A stretch of DNA of 64,000 nt from Sinomonas atrocyanea (lineage in GTDB: Bacteria; Actinomycetota; Actinomycetes; Actinomycetales; Micrococcaceae), in assembly GCF_030811715.1 (NCBI RefSeq), contig NZ_JAUSRH010000002.1, positions 434,001 through 498,000 of the forward strand, in the 5' to 3' direction. The number at the start of each line of letters is the position of its first letter. The first letter of the stretch is position 1. Both the position numbers and the translations under genes were made by a program. This document shows, piece after piece, positions 1-8,070 of this stretch. Below the pieces are notes generated by a model. It saw nothing but the letters and a program-made list of their open reading frames with translations. It did no database searches and had not been told where the DNA came from.

Positions 1-1
1 G

Positions 2-268
2 ATCCGCGTGGTCCTGCCGGAGCTCACCCAGGAGCGCCGCAAGGAGTACGTCAAGATCGTCAAGGGCAAGGGCGAGGACGCCAAGGTCTCGATCCGCAGC
101 ATCCGCCGCAAGGCCAAGGAGTCGCTCGACAAGCTCGTCAAGGACGGCGAGGTCGGCGAGGACGACGGCGTGCGCGGCGAGAAGGAGCTGGACTCCCTCA
201 CGAAGAAGCACGTCGATGCGGTCGAAGACCTCGTCAAGCGCAAGGAAGCCGAGCTGCTCGAAGTCTGA
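2..268 (+). CDS. frr: Ribosome recycling factor, C-terminal part (5' end outside window)
   Basis: The reading frame is open from the first bases of the window, so this is the C-terminal half (88 codons) of a protein that normally has about 185 residues. The visible part carries the helical, Lys/Glu-rich end of ribosome recycling factor, including [13 protein letters not shown] and the [16 protein letters not shown] segment. RRF, with EF-G, splits the post-termination ribosome in the cytoplasm. Its TGA overlaps the ATG of cdsA (TGATG), so the two genes are translationally coupled. frr followed by cdsA is a standard bacterial order, which supports the call. Confidence 0.97.
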   Translation: MRVVLPELTQERRKEYVKIVKGKGEDAKVSIRSIRRKAKESLDKLVKDGEVGEDDGVRGEKELDSLTKKHVDAVEDLVKRKEAELLEV

Positions 269-1230
269 TGAACGCGCCCCAGCCCGACGCGCCGAGCTCG
301 GGGCCCCCTTCCTCAGACGGACACGTGCCGGGGGACGGGCCCCCCGGACTGCGCCGCGACCGCAAGCCCAAGCCGCTCTCGCGCGCCGGCCGCAACCTGC
401 CCGCCGCCATCTCGGTCGGCCTCGCCCTGCTCATCGTGCTGCTCGCGGGCCTGTTCCTGTGGCCGCTGGGCTTCGTGCTGATCGCCGTCGCGGCCGCCCT
501 CCTGGGCGTCTGGGAGGTGTACCGGGCGCTCGAGACGCATGGGACCAGGATCCCGGCGGTGCCGGTGCTGGCGGCGGCCGTGGCGATCCCCGCCACCGCC
601 TACTTCGGCGGCCAGGAGGCCCAGCTGTTCGCGCTCCTGGCCAGCTGCGCGGCGGTGCTCCTGTGGCAGAGCCTCGAGCATCCCGAGGGCGCCGCGCGGG
701 GCGTCTTCGCGGGCGTGTTCGTGGTCCTGTGGATCCCGTTCCTCCTGGGGTACGCCGTGCTCCCGCTGCACGCGACCACCCCGCCTCCGGGCCTTGGCCT
801 GTGGCAGGCCGGCGCGGTGCCGCACGCCACCCTTGAGCTCGCGCTGACACTCCTGCTCGTCGTGGCCAACGACACGTTCGGCTACATCGTGGGCGCGAGC
901 CTCGGCCGGCACCCGATGGCTCCCAAGATCAGCCCGAAGAAGTCCTGGGAGGGCTTCGCCGGTTCAGTCGGCGGGGCGATGGTCGTGGGCGTCCTCGGAG
1001 CGGTGCTCCTGCTGGGCCGGCCCTGGTGGGAAGGCCTCGTGCTGGCGGTGGTCATGGTCGGCGCGGCGACCGCGGGCGACCTCGCAGAGTCCATGGTCAA
1101 GCGCGAGCTGGGGATCAAGGACATGAGCAGCATCCTCCCGGGCCACGGCGGCATGATGGATCGCCTCGATTCGATCCTCTTCGCCACGCCGGCGGCGTTC
1201 CTGGTCTTCAGTCTCCTGCCGGGCTCCTAG
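268..1230 (+). CDS. cdsA: Phosphatidate cytidylyltransferase
   Basis: Makes CDP-diacylglycerol from phosphatidic acid and CTP, the branch point of phospholipid synthesis in the membrane. The 320-residue protein has a proline-rich, basic cytoplasmic N-terminus (about 1-45) and then a series of hydrophobic segments. The family signature lies near the C-terminus: SPKKSWEGFAGS, a GDLAESMVKRELGIKD stretch and PGHGGMMDRLDS, which contain the metal- and substrate-binding Asp and Lys residues. The start overlaps the frr stop. The extra N-terminal tail is usual in actinobacterial CdsA. Confidence 0.96.
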   Translation: MNAPQPDAPSSGPPSSDGHVPGDGPPGLRRDRKPKPLSRAGRNLPAAISVGLALLIVLLAGLFLWPLGFVLIAVAAALLGVWEVYRALETHGTRIPAVPVLAAAVAIPATAYFGGQEAQLFALLASCAAVLLWQSLEHPEGAARGVFAGVFVVLWIPFLLGYAVLPLHATTPPPGLGLWQAGAVPHATLELALTLLLVVANDTFGYIVGASLGRHPMAPKISPKKSWEGFAGSVGGAMVVGVLGAVLLLGRPWWEGLVLAVVMVGAATAGDLAESMVKRELGIKDMSSILPGHGGMMDRLDSILFATPAAFLVFSLLPGS

Positions 1231-1282
1231 CGGGCAGGTTCCCATGATGGTCTTTCGATCACTCCAGAGAGGACGCACACAC

Positions 1283-1858
1283 GTGGCGCACACCGAGGAC
1301 AGCGCGGCGGCAGGGTTCGATCGGGTCGGCCGCAGCGACCTGGGCTACAGCCCCAAGCAGGTTGAGAAGTTCATGTCGGCGGCCCGGGACTTCCTCGAGG
1401 ATCCGTCCGCACCGGCCGTGACGAGCCACGACGTCCGCACGGTCTCGTTCGACGCCGTCCGCGGCGGCTACGACGCCACCGAGGTCGACGCCGCGCTGGA
1501 CCGCCTCGAGGACGCCTTCGCCCGGCGCGAGCGCGACGAGCTGATCCAGCACTCCGGGGAGGACGTCTGGCTGCGCGAGATCGGGCAGCTCGCCGGGGTC
1601 CTCCGCGGGCGGCTTGTCCGCGCCGACGGCGAGCGGTTCCGCCGGCCCTCGAGCCCGAAGGCGCCCAGCTACCACGTCGAGGACGTCGACAGCCTGTGCG
1701 TCCGTCTGCTCGACTACCTCGAGCACGGCTCGCCCATGAGGGCCGACGATGTGCGCACGGCCGTGTTCCGGACCGTCACGGGCCAGGAGGGCTACGAGGA
1801 GACGCAGGTCGATGCCTTCCTCGACCGCGTCGTCGAGCTCATGGCCGCCATCGACTGA
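1283..1858 (+). CDS. DivIVA-domain protein
   Basis: A 191-residue soluble protein with three copies of the short DivIVA-type motif: GYSPKQVEKFM near residue 20, VRTVSFDAVRGGYDATEVD in the middle, and a VRTAVFRTV...GYEETQVDAFLDRVVE copy at the end. The G-Y-x-x-x-x-V-D-x-F/A-L-D/R pattern is that of proteins that recruit to curved membrane or DivIVA/Wag31. The GTG at 1283 is chosen because GAGAGGA lies about 11 bases upstream; an in-frame ATG at 1244 has no such site. A DivIVA-domain gene beside cdsA is common in Micrococcales. The partner is unknown. Confidence 0.8.
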   Translation: MAHTEDSAAAGFDRVGRSDLGYSPKQVEKFMSAARDFLEDPSAPAVTSHDVRTVSFDAVRGGYDATEVDAALDRLEDAFARRERDELIQHSGEDVWLREIGQLAGVLRGRLVRADGERFRRPSSPKAPSYHVEDVDSLCVRLLDYLEHGSPMRADDVRTAVFRTVTGQEGYEETQVDAFLDRVVELMAAID

Positions 1859-1887
1859 GCGCACGACGCCGGCCGCGCGCCGTGCGC
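1859..1887. terminator. Small inverted repeat between convergent genes
   Basis: GCGCACG (1859-1865) and CGTGCGC (1881-1887) form a 7-bp stem with a 15-nt GC-rich loop just after the DivIVA-domain gene and before the end of the convergent symporter gene. No T-run follows, as is usual in high-GC actinobacteria, so its role as a bidirectional terminator is inferred from position. Confidence 0.4.
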
Positions 1888-1899
1888 TGCCGGGGCGCC

Positions 1900-3384
1900 T
1901 CAGCGCCGCGGTTCGGGCGAATGGAGCCGCACGAGGAAGCGGTCGGCGCTCCGCGGGACGCTGCGCCTGCTCGCGCGCGAGACTGCGATCATGACCGTGA
2001 AGGCGAGCGGCACGGTCCAGGCCGCCGGCTGGGCGCACGCGACGGCCAGCGGCGACACCCGGGCGGCCTCGCCCCAGGCGCCCGCGCCCAGCGCGGCGGA
2101 GGCAACGAGCGCCCCGCCGCAGGCGACGGCGCCGACCGTCATGCCGGCGATGGCGCCCGCCGGCGTGAGCCGCCGCCACCAGATGCCGAGCACGAGCAGG
2201 GGGCAGATTGTCGAGGCCGTGAAGGCGAACACGAGTCCCACGCTCCCGGCGAGGCCCTGGCCCCCCATCCCCACGGCGAGCAGGAGGGGAACGAGGGCGG
2301 AGAACGCCGCGGCCGTCCTGAAGCCGCGCACGCTCCCGCCGAACAGCTCCTGGCTGATGACCCCGGCGACCGAGACGAGCAGCCCCGAGGCCGTGGACAG
2401 GAAGGCGGCCATGGCGCCGGCGAGCACGAGCGCCGAGAGCGCGGTCCCGAGCGGGCCGGCGAGCAGCCGCTCCGGCAGGAGGATCGCGAGGGCGTCGCCC
2501 TGGGCGGTGAGGTCCGGCGCGGCGAGCCGGCCGATGAGCCCCACCGCGGTGGGGAAGACGTAGAAGACGGTCAGCAGCCCGAGCACGATCACCGTGGTCC
2601 TCCGGGCCGAGACCCCGTCCGGATTGGTGTAGAAGCGCACGAGGACGTGGGGGAGCCCGAGGGTCCCGAAGAGCAGGGCGAGCAGCAGCGAGAAGGTGCG
2701 GTAGCCGCCGTCGGACGTCCCAGGGGCGGGAGGCAGGCCCGCCAGCCCGTCCGCCGGGGCCGCCGGCAGCCCGCGGCCGGCGACCAGCAGCGTCAGGAAC
2801 ACCGCGGGGACGGCGAGGCACGCGAGCTTGAGCCAGAACTGGAAGGCCTGGACGAACGTGATCGAGCGCATGCCGCCGAGCATGACGGCGAGGACCACGA
2901 CGGCGACCACGGCCGCCGAGCCGGCCCAGCCGGGCAGCCCGGTGGTGATCCGCACCGCGAGCGCGGCCCCCTGCAGCTGCGGGATGATGTAGAGCCAGCC
3001 GATGAGGACCACGAGGACGCTCGTGGTGCGCCGGGCCGCGAGCGAGCCGAGCCTGGCGGCGGCGAAGTCGGGGATCGTGTACGCGCCGGAGCGGCGCAGG
3101 GGCGCGGCGACGAACAGCAGGAGCATGAGGAACCCGGCCGTGTACCCGACCGGATACCACAGGGCCTGGGATCCGCTGACCATGATGAGCCCCGCCACCC
3201 CGAGGAAGCTGGCCGCGGAGAGGTACTCGCCGCCGATGGCCGACGCATTCCACCAGGGCCTCACCGTGCGGGAGGCGACGTAGAAGTCGCTCGTCGTGCG
3301 GGAGATCCGCAGGCCGTAGAAGCCCACGAGGACCGTGGCCGCCGCCACGGCGCCGAGCGCCGCGAGGCCGATCGCCGGCGTCAC
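1900..3384 (-). CDS. Sodium/solute symporter (SSS family), acetate/short-carboxylate type
   Basis: A 494-residue polytopic protein with about 13 hydrophobic segments. The SSS-family signature DFYVASRTVRPWWNASAIGG and EYLSAASFLG closely resemble acetate permease ActP and the MctC monocarboxylate transporter. It should couple sodium influx to uptake of a small carboxylate such as acetate, propionate or pyruvate at the plasma membrane. The GTG start at 3384 overlaps the stop of the upstream small membrane protein by GTGA and is the last gene of the kinase/regulator operon. A paralogue sits at 6305 on the other strand. Substrate is inferred from family only. Confidence 0.85.
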   Translation of the reverse strand: MTPAIGLAALGAVAAATVLVGFYGLRISRTTSDFYVASRTVRPWWNASAIGGEYLSAASFLGVAGLIMVSGSQALWYPVGYTAGFLMLLLFVAAPLRRSGAYTIPDFAAARLGSLAARRTTSVLVVLIGWLYIIPQLQGAALAVRITTGLPGWAGSAAVVAVVVLAVMLGGMRSITFVQAFQFWLKLACLAVPAVFLTLLVAGRGLPAAPADGLAGLPPAPGTSDGGYRTFSLLLALLFGTLGLPHVLVRFYTNPDGVSARRTTVIVLGLLTVFYVFPTAVGLIGRLAAPDLTAQGDALAILLPERLLAGPLGTALSALVLAGAMAAFLSTASGLLVSVAGVISQELFGGSVRGFRTAAAFSALVPLLLAVGMGGQGLAGSVGLVFAFTASTICPLLVLGIWWRRLTPAGAIAGMTVGAVACGGALVASAALGAGAWGEAARVSPLAVACAQPAAWTVPLAFTVMIAVSRASRRSVPRSADRFLVRLHSPEPRR

Positions 3385-3779
3385 GGGTGGTCCTCGAGGA
3401 GCTCGGCGTAGCGCTGTTCCGTGCGGTTCGCGGCGCGGTAGTAGGCCACGGCCGCGACGAGTGCCGCGGGGTACGGCAGCGCCCCGACCAGCAGCCACAC
3501 GAGCGGGACACCCGGGAGCCAGGGCAGGTCCCCGGCCGCCTCCGAAATGATCCACAGCACGGCCACGGCGGTGAGGAACGCGCCCGCGACGAGCGCCGCA
3601 AGCCGGAACTGGGAGCGCAGGAGAGAGCGCAGCACCACACCGCCGAGTTCCGACTGCTCCGCCACCTCGCGCGAGAGCGGAGGCGTCCTGGGCGCCCTGG
3701 CCGCGCTCGAGGCCGGCGCGGTCACGCGCACCCGCCGCGAGCGGTCGATCCGCCGGTCGCCGGCGTCCGGGGACGTCAC
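3381..3779 (-). CDS. Small two-helix membrane protein (DUF485-like symporter partner)
   Basis: A 132-residue protein with a basic, Pro/Ala-rich N-terminus of about 50 residues, then ELGGVVLRSLLRSQFRLAAL leading into two membrane helices (about 62-85 and 92-115) and a short charged tail. It fits the small DUF485-like proteins encoded directly upstream of acetate-type SSS symporters. The GTG start at 3779 overlaps the LytTR regulator stop by GTGA, and its own stop overlaps the symporter start in the same way, so translation is coupled on both sides. Longer in-frame starts would run far into the regulator gene. Confidence 0.75.
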   Translation of the reverse strand: MTSPDAGDRRIDRSRRVRVTAPASSAARAPRTPPLSREVAEQSELGGVVLRSLLRSQFRLAALVAGAFLTAVAVLWIISEAAGDLPWLPGVPLVWLLVGALPYPAALVAAVAYYRAANRTEQRYAELLEDHP

Positions 3780-4507
3780 GGCCGTGGCCGGATCCGGCCC
3801 GCGGCCAGGCGCTCGCGCAGGCCGGGCAGGCAGCGCCGGCTCACGGGGAGCTCCGATCCGCCGGCCAGCACGGTCGGCTGCGGGCCGCCGAGCCGCAGCT
3901 GCTGCACGGCGTCCATGGCCACGAGGTAGGAACGGTGGATCCGCACGAAGCCCGCTGGACCCCACTGCCGCTCGAGGTCTGTCAGGGGAACCCGGACGAG
4001 GTAGGTGCCCTCCCGGGTGTGCAGCCGGGCGTAGTCGCCCTGCGCCTGCACGAACGCCACGTCGTCGCGGCGGATCATCCGGGTGACTCCGCCCTGCTCG
4101 ACGGTGATGACCTCGGGCGCCTCCGCCTGCGGGCCGCGCGACCCCTCGCGGGCCTCGGCGACCCGCGCCACGCAGCGTTCGAGCCGCTCGGGGCGGACCG
4201 GCTTGAGCAGGTAGTCGACCGCGGCGAGGTCGAACGCCTCGAGGGCGTGGTCGTCGTCGGCGGTGACGAAGACGACGGCGGGCGGCGCCGCGAAGCGGGC
4301 GATCACCCGGGCCAGCTCGAGCCCGTTGAGGCCGGGCATGTGGATGTCGAGGAAGAGGGCATCGATCTCCTCGCGTTCGAGGAGCTTGAGGGCCTCGGTC
4401 CCGGACGTCGCCGAGTGGACCGCGCCGATGCGGTCGTCGCGGCCCAGCAGGTAGGTCAGCTCCTGCACCGCCGGCAACTCGTCGTCGACGACGAGGGCAC
4501 TGATCAT
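3776..4507 (-). CDS. LytTR-family response regulator
   Basis: A 243-residue cytoplasmic regulator. Residues 1-120 form a receiver domain with acidic residues D8/D9, the phospho-acceptor D54 in LFLDIHMPGLNG and the conserved Lys in DYLLKPV. Residues about 135-240 form a LytTR DNA-binding domain with the FVQAQGDYARLHTREGTYLVR and GFVRIHRSYLVAMDAV motifs. It lies five bases after the histidine kinase gene and overlaps the next membrane gene. Pairing with the kinase and control of one or both flanking carboxylate symporters is the natural inference. Confidence 0.93.
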   Translation of the reverse strand: MISALVVDDELPAVQELTYLLGRDDRIGAVHSATSGTEALKLLEREEIDALFLDIHMPGLNGLELARVIARFAAPPAVVFVTADDDHALEAFDLAAVDYLLKPVRPERLERCVARVAEAREGSRGPQAEAPEVITVEQGGVTRMIRRDDVAFVQAQGDYARLHTREGTYLVRVPLTDLERQWGPAGFVRIHRSYLVAMDAVQQLRLGGPQPTVLAGGSELPVSRRCLPGLRERLAAGRIRPRP

Positions 4508-4512
4508 GCGGC

Positions 4513-5733
4513 TCAGTCTATCGGCGGGCGCACGTCGTGCTCCGGCTGCGACTTCGGGATGCGCAGGGTGACGAGCGTGCCGTGCCCGGGGGCCGTCTCG
4601 ATGACGAGGCCGTGGTCGTCGCCGTACACCTGCCGCAGCCGCGCATCCACATTCCGCAGGCCCACGTGGATCCCGTCTGCGTGGCCGGCGAGGACCTCGC
4701 GGAGCCGCTCGGGGTCCATGCCCGCGCCGTCGTCCTCGATCTGCACGAGTGCCTCGTGCGGGGAATCCGCAGCAGTGATGCTGATGTGCCCCGTCTCCTC
4801 CCGGGCCTCGAGGCCATGCCGCACCGCGTTCTCGACGAGCGGCTGGAGGCTCAGGAAGGGAATGGGGACGCCCAGCACCTCGGGAGCGATGCGCAGGCTC
4901 ACTTGGAGCCGCTCCCCGAAGCGGGCGCGCTCGAGCAGGAGGTACTGGTCGATGCTCCTGAGCTCCTCCGCGAGGGTCGTGAAGTCACCGTGCCGGCGGA
5001 ACGAGTACCGGGTGAAGTCCGCGAACTCGACGAGGAGCTCCCTCGCCCGTGCGGGGTCGGTGAGGATGTAGGAGGCGATCGCGGTGAGCGCGTTGTAGAT
5101 GAAGTGCGGGCTGATCTGCGCCCTCAGCGCGCGCACCTCGGCCTCCATGAGCAGCGTCCTGGACCTGTCCAGCTCGGCGAGCTCCGCCTGGGTCGCCACC
5201 CAGTCCGCGACCTCGCGGGTGGCGCGCACGAGTCCCGCGCCCGCCGAGGGCGAGAACGCCACGACTGTGCCGATCACCCGCGCGCCGGCGCGCACCGGGG
5301 CCACGACGGCTCCGCGCAGGCGGCAGTCTGCCTCGGCGCAGCCCACGGCCGCGCACGCGACCTCGTCCCCGTCCGCCACCCGGGCGCGCCCGTGGGCGAG
5401 CGTCTTCGCGGCCAGCGCCATCACGGCGTCCGCGTGCGCCGGGCTCTCGCCGTCCCAGGCCAGCAGCCGCGAATCGTCGGTCAGGGCGAGTGCGGGGGCG
5501 CCGAGCATGGAGCGCAGGTGGTGGGCGGCCTTCGCCGCGCCCTCGGGGCCGAGGCCGCCGCGCAGGGAACGGCCGGCCTGCGCCGCCGAGTGCAGGATCG
5601 TGTAGCTCGCGCGCTCCGCGTCGCTGCCGAACTCCCGGCGCGTCCCCCAGGTCCGCCAGGCGACGGCGCCCACGGCCACACCGGCCACCAGCACGAGGGC
5701 CAGGGCGGCGAGCGTCAGGGCGTCGGGGGACAT
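4513..5733 (-). CDS. LytS-type sensor histidine kinase
   Basis: A 406-residue kinase with one N-terminal membrane helix (about 6-26), a GAF-like sensor region (about 45-185), and a His_kinase/HATPase module. The phospho-accepting His is H210 in QISPHFIYNAL, the LytS/YehU-type H-box. The N-box is LQPLVENAVRHG and the G-box DDGAGM. The GAF-like region holds three cysteines, C127, C132 and C137, spaced x4, just before RLRGAVVAPV. First gene of the kinase-regulator-membrane protein-symporter operon. A TAGCCT hexamer six bases before the ATG suggests a leaderless start and supports this initiation codon. Confidence 0.92.
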   Translation of the reverse strand: MSPDALTLAALALVLVAGVAVGAVAWRTWGTRREFGSDAERASYTILHSAAQAGRSLRGGLGPEGAAKAAHHLRSMLGAPALALTDDSRLLAWDGESPAHADAVMALAAKTLAHGRARVADGDEVACAAVGCAEADCRLRGAVVAPVRAGARVIGTVVAFSPSAGAGLVRATREVADWVATQAELAELDRSRTLLMEAEVRALRAQISPHFIYNALTAIASYILTDPARARELLVEFADFTRYSFRRHGDFTTLAEELRSIDQYLLLERARFGERLQVSLRIAPEVLGVPIPFLSLQPLVENAVRHGLEAREETGHISITAADSPHEALVQIEDDGAGMDPERLREVLAGHADGIHVGLRNVDARLRQVYGDDHGLVIETAPGHGTLVTLRIPKSQPEHDVRPPID

Positions 5734-5745
5734 GATGCAAGGCTA
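5734..5745 (-). promoter_or_regulatory. Leaderless-type promoter of the histidine kinase operon
   Basis: On the minus strand TAGCCT (5740-5745) is followed by six bases and then the ATG at 5733. A -10 hexamer at this distance would start transcription at or next to the initiation codon. No Shine-Dalgarno sequence precedes the ATG. The same arrangement recurs at several genes in the window. Confidence 0.5.
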
Positions 5746-5857
5746 GCCGCACGCCGCTGCCGCTCGGCGTCGGCCGGGCACCGTTCGGCGCACGCTCGCG
5801 GCCGCTCGGCGCTCACCCGCCGGGGGCTCTGGCTGGCGGGCGGGGAGGGGCGCAAAA

Positions 5858-5871
5858 GTGATGTGCATCAC
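5858..5871. promoter_or_regulatory. CRP/GlxR-type operator
   Basis: GTGATGTGCATCAC has the two half sites GTGA and TCAC separated by six bases, matching the core of the CRP/GlxR consensus TGTGA-N6-TCACA. It lies 42 bases upstream of the small DUF485 gene and about 115 bases upstream of the divergent kinase ATG, so it could serve either operon. In several bacteria acetate uptake genes are under CRP-family control. Binding here is inferred from the motif. Confidence 0.65.
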
Positions 5872-5912
5872 GCATCCGCCGGAGACTGCGCCGGCATACG
5901 TCAGGAGGACCC

Positions 5913-6308
5913 ATGGGCAACGACGCCTCCCGGGACGCGAGGGCCGGCACGGCCCCGCACCCGGACTTCCAGCTGGTTCAGTCCAGCCCCGAGTTCCGCG
6001 CGCTGCGCGCCAGCCACCGCAGCTTCGTGTTCCCGATCGCCGGTGCATTCCTGCTCTGGTACTTCCTCTACGTCCTGCTGGCGGACTACGCCCATGACTT
6101 CATGTCCATCAAGCTCGCCGGCAGCATCACGGTGGGCCTGGTGCTCGGCCTGGCACAGTTCGTGAGCACGTTCGCCATCACCGCCTGGTATGTGCACCAT
6201 GCCAACAAGAAGCTCGACCCGGCAGCGGAAGCCATCCGGAGCGAGATCGAGCTCGGCGACGCGTCGCAGGGGGCCCGCGCCGCAGGCAGCGAGGGGAGCG
6301 CCCGATGA
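5913..6308 (+). CDS. DUF485 membrane protein, symporter partner
   Basis: A 131-residue protein. After a hydrophilic start, FRALRASHRSFVFPIAGAFL leads into the first of two membrane helices (about 40-62 and 75-100), followed by AWYVHHANKKLDP and a charged tail. This is the DUF485/YjcH pattern; E. coli yjcH lies between acs and actP. An AGGAGG-type ribosome site stands just upstream. The stop overlaps the next ATG as ATGA, coupling it to the acetate-type symporter. The precise role of DUF485 proteins is not settled; they are thought to assist the symporter. Confidence 0.88.
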   Translation: MGNDASRDARAGTAPHPDFQLVQSSPEFRALRASHRSFVFPIAGAFLLWYFLYVLLADYAHDFMSIKLAGSITVGLVLGLAQFVSTFAITAWYVHHANKKLDPAAEAIRSEIELGDASQGARAAGSEGSAR

Positions 6309-7909
6309 ACGTCGCCGCAAGCCTCCAGAGCAGCACGTGGCTCAACATGTCGATCTTCGCGCTGTTCGTGGCCGTCACGATCGTGATCGTGATCCGCGCG
6401 GGCCGGAACAACAAGACCGCCGCCGACTACTACGCGGGGGGCCGGTCCTTCACCGGCGGCCAGAACGGCACCGCCATCTCGGGCGACTACCTCTCCGCCG
6501 CCTCGTTCCTGGGCATCACCGGCGCGATCGCCGTCAACGGCTACGACGGCTTCCTCTACTCCATCGGCTTCCTCGTCGCATGGCTCGTCGCGCTGCTGCT
6601 CGTCGCCGAGCTCCTGCGGAACACGGGCAAGTTCACCATGGCGGACGTCCTCGCGTTCCGCCTCCGCGAGCGCCCCGTGCGCATCGCGGCGGCCATCTCG
6701 ACCCTCGCGGTCTGCTTCTTCTACCTCCTGGCCCAGATGGCGGGGGCCGGGGGCCTGATCGCGCTGCTCCTGGGCATCTCCGACTGGGGAGGCCAGGCGG
6801 TCGTCATCACCGTGGTCGGCGCGCTCATGATCATGTACGTGCTCCTCGGCGGCATGAAGGGCACCACCTGGGTGCAGATCATCAAGGCCATCCTGCTCAT
6901 CGCGGGGGCCTTCGTCATGACCGTCATGGTGCTGGCGATCAACGGCTTCAACCTCTCCACGCTCCTGGACAGCGCGGTGCACACGGCCGGTGCGGGCGGC
7001 GAGAAGCTGCTCAACCCGGGCCTCGCCTACGGCAAGGACGGCACCTCGAAGCTCGATTTCGTCTCCCTCGGCCTCGCGCTCGTCCTCGGCACCGCGGCCC
7101 TGCCGCACGTGCTGATGCGCTTCTACACCGTGCCGACCGCGAAGGAGGCCCGCAAGTCGGTCGTGTGGGCGATCTGGATCATCGGCGCCTTCTACCTCTT
7201 CACGCTCGTGCTCGGGTACGGCGCGGCGGCGCTCATCGGCGCGGACACGATCAAGAAGGCGCCCGGCGGGGTGAACTCGGCGGCGCCGCTGCTCGCGTTC
7301 CAGCTCGGCGGCCCGCTCCTGCTCGGGTTCATCTCCGCGGTCGCGTTCGCCACGATCCTCGCGGTCGTGGCCGGCCTGACGATCACGGCGGCAGCCTCGT
7401 TCGCCCACGACATCTACGCCAACGTCCTCGCCAAGGGCCGGACCACCCCGGCCTCGGAGGTCAAGGTGGCCCGCCGCACCGTCGTGGTGATCGGCATCTT
7501 CGCGATCGTCGGCGGCATCTTCGCCAATGGCCAGAACGTCGCCTTCCTCGTGGCCCTCGCCTTCGCGGTGGCGGCCTCGGCCAACCTGCCCACGATCCTC
7601 TACTCGCTCTTCTGGAAGAGGTTCACCACCCAGGGCGCGCTGTGGAGCATCTACGGCGGCCTTGGCTCGGCGGTCCTGCTCATCGCCTTCTCTCCGGTGG
7701 TCTCCGGGTCGAAGACGTCGATGATCCCGGGCGCGCACTTCGCCTGGTTCCCGCTGAGCAACCCGGGCATCGTCTCCATCCCGCTCGCCTTCGCCCTCGG
7801 CTGGCTCGGGACGGTCCTCGACAAGCGGCGGGAGGACCCCACCAGGCAGGCGGAGATGGAGGTCCGGTCCCTCACCGGTGTGGGCGCGGAGAAGGCGGTC
7901 TCGCACTAG
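6305..7909 (+). CDS. actP: Cation/acetate symporter (SSS family)
   Basis: A 534-residue integral membrane protein with about 13 helices. ActP-like motifs are evident: the N-terminal TAADYYAGGRSFTGGQNG, the ISGDYLSAASFLGITG helix, and GTAALPHVLMRFYTVPTAKE in the middle. It should carry acetate or a related monocarboxylate with sodium across the plasma membrane. Translation is coupled to the DUF485 gene by a 4-bp overlap, and a CRP/GlxR-type site lies upstream of the pair. A strong stem-loop follows at 7932. The gene symbol is given by family resemblance; pyruvate or propionate transport is equally possible. Confidence 0.85.
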   Translation: MNVAASLQSSTWLNMSIFALFVAVTIVIVIRAGRNNKTAADYYAGGRSFTGGQNGTAISGDYLSAASFLGITGAIAVNGYDGFLYSIGFLVAWLVALLLVAELLRNTGKFTMADVLAFRLRERPVRIAAAISTLAVCFFYLLAQMAGAGGLIALLLGISDWGGQAVVITVVGALMIMYVLLGGMKGTTWVQIIKAILLIAGAFVMTVMVLAINGFNLSTLLDSAVHTAGAGGEKLLNPGLAYGKDGTSKLDFVSLGLALVLGTAALPHVLMRFYTVPTAKEARKSVVWAIWIIGAFYLFTLVLGYGAAALIGADTIKKAPGGVNSAAPLLAFQLGGPLLLGFISAVAFATILAVVAGLTITAAASFAHDIYANVLAKGRTTPASEVKVARRTVVVIGIFAIVGGIFANGQNVAFLVALAFAVAASANLPTILYSLFWKRFTTQGALWSIYGGLGSAVLLIAFSPVVSGSKTSMIPGAHFAWFPLSNPGIVSIPLAFALGWLGTVLDKRREDPTRQAEMEVRSLTGVGAEKAVSH

Positions 7910-7931
7910 CGCTACCCCCTCGCGCACGACG

Positions 7932-7970
7932 GCGGGCGGCGGCTCCCAGCAGGGGGGGGCCGCCGCCCGC
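7932..7970 (+). terminator. Stem-loop terminator after the symporter
   Basis: GCGGGCGGCGG (7932-7942) pairs perfectly with CCGCCGCCCGC (7960-7970), giving an 11-bp stem around a 17-nt loop, 23 bases after the symporter stop. No poly-T tail is present. Confidence 0.65.
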
Positions 7971-7990
7971 TGGGGGTTCCAGGGCGCCCG

Positions 7991-8047
7991 CCGCGTTCCG
8001 GACAGCGGGCCGCGTTCCGGGCAGGGGGCCGCGTTCCGGGCAGCGCG
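7991..8047. repeat. Three tandem copies of a 19-bp GC-rich unit
   Basis: Copies begin at 7991, 8010 and 8029, each starting CCGCGTTCCGG, with period 19 and one or two differences per unit. The array fills the space between two convergent genes, after the symporter terminator. It has no open frame of note. It may be slippage-derived spacer DNA. Confidence 0.7.
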
Positions 8048-8070
8048 AGCCGGGACCACGCCGTCGTGCG

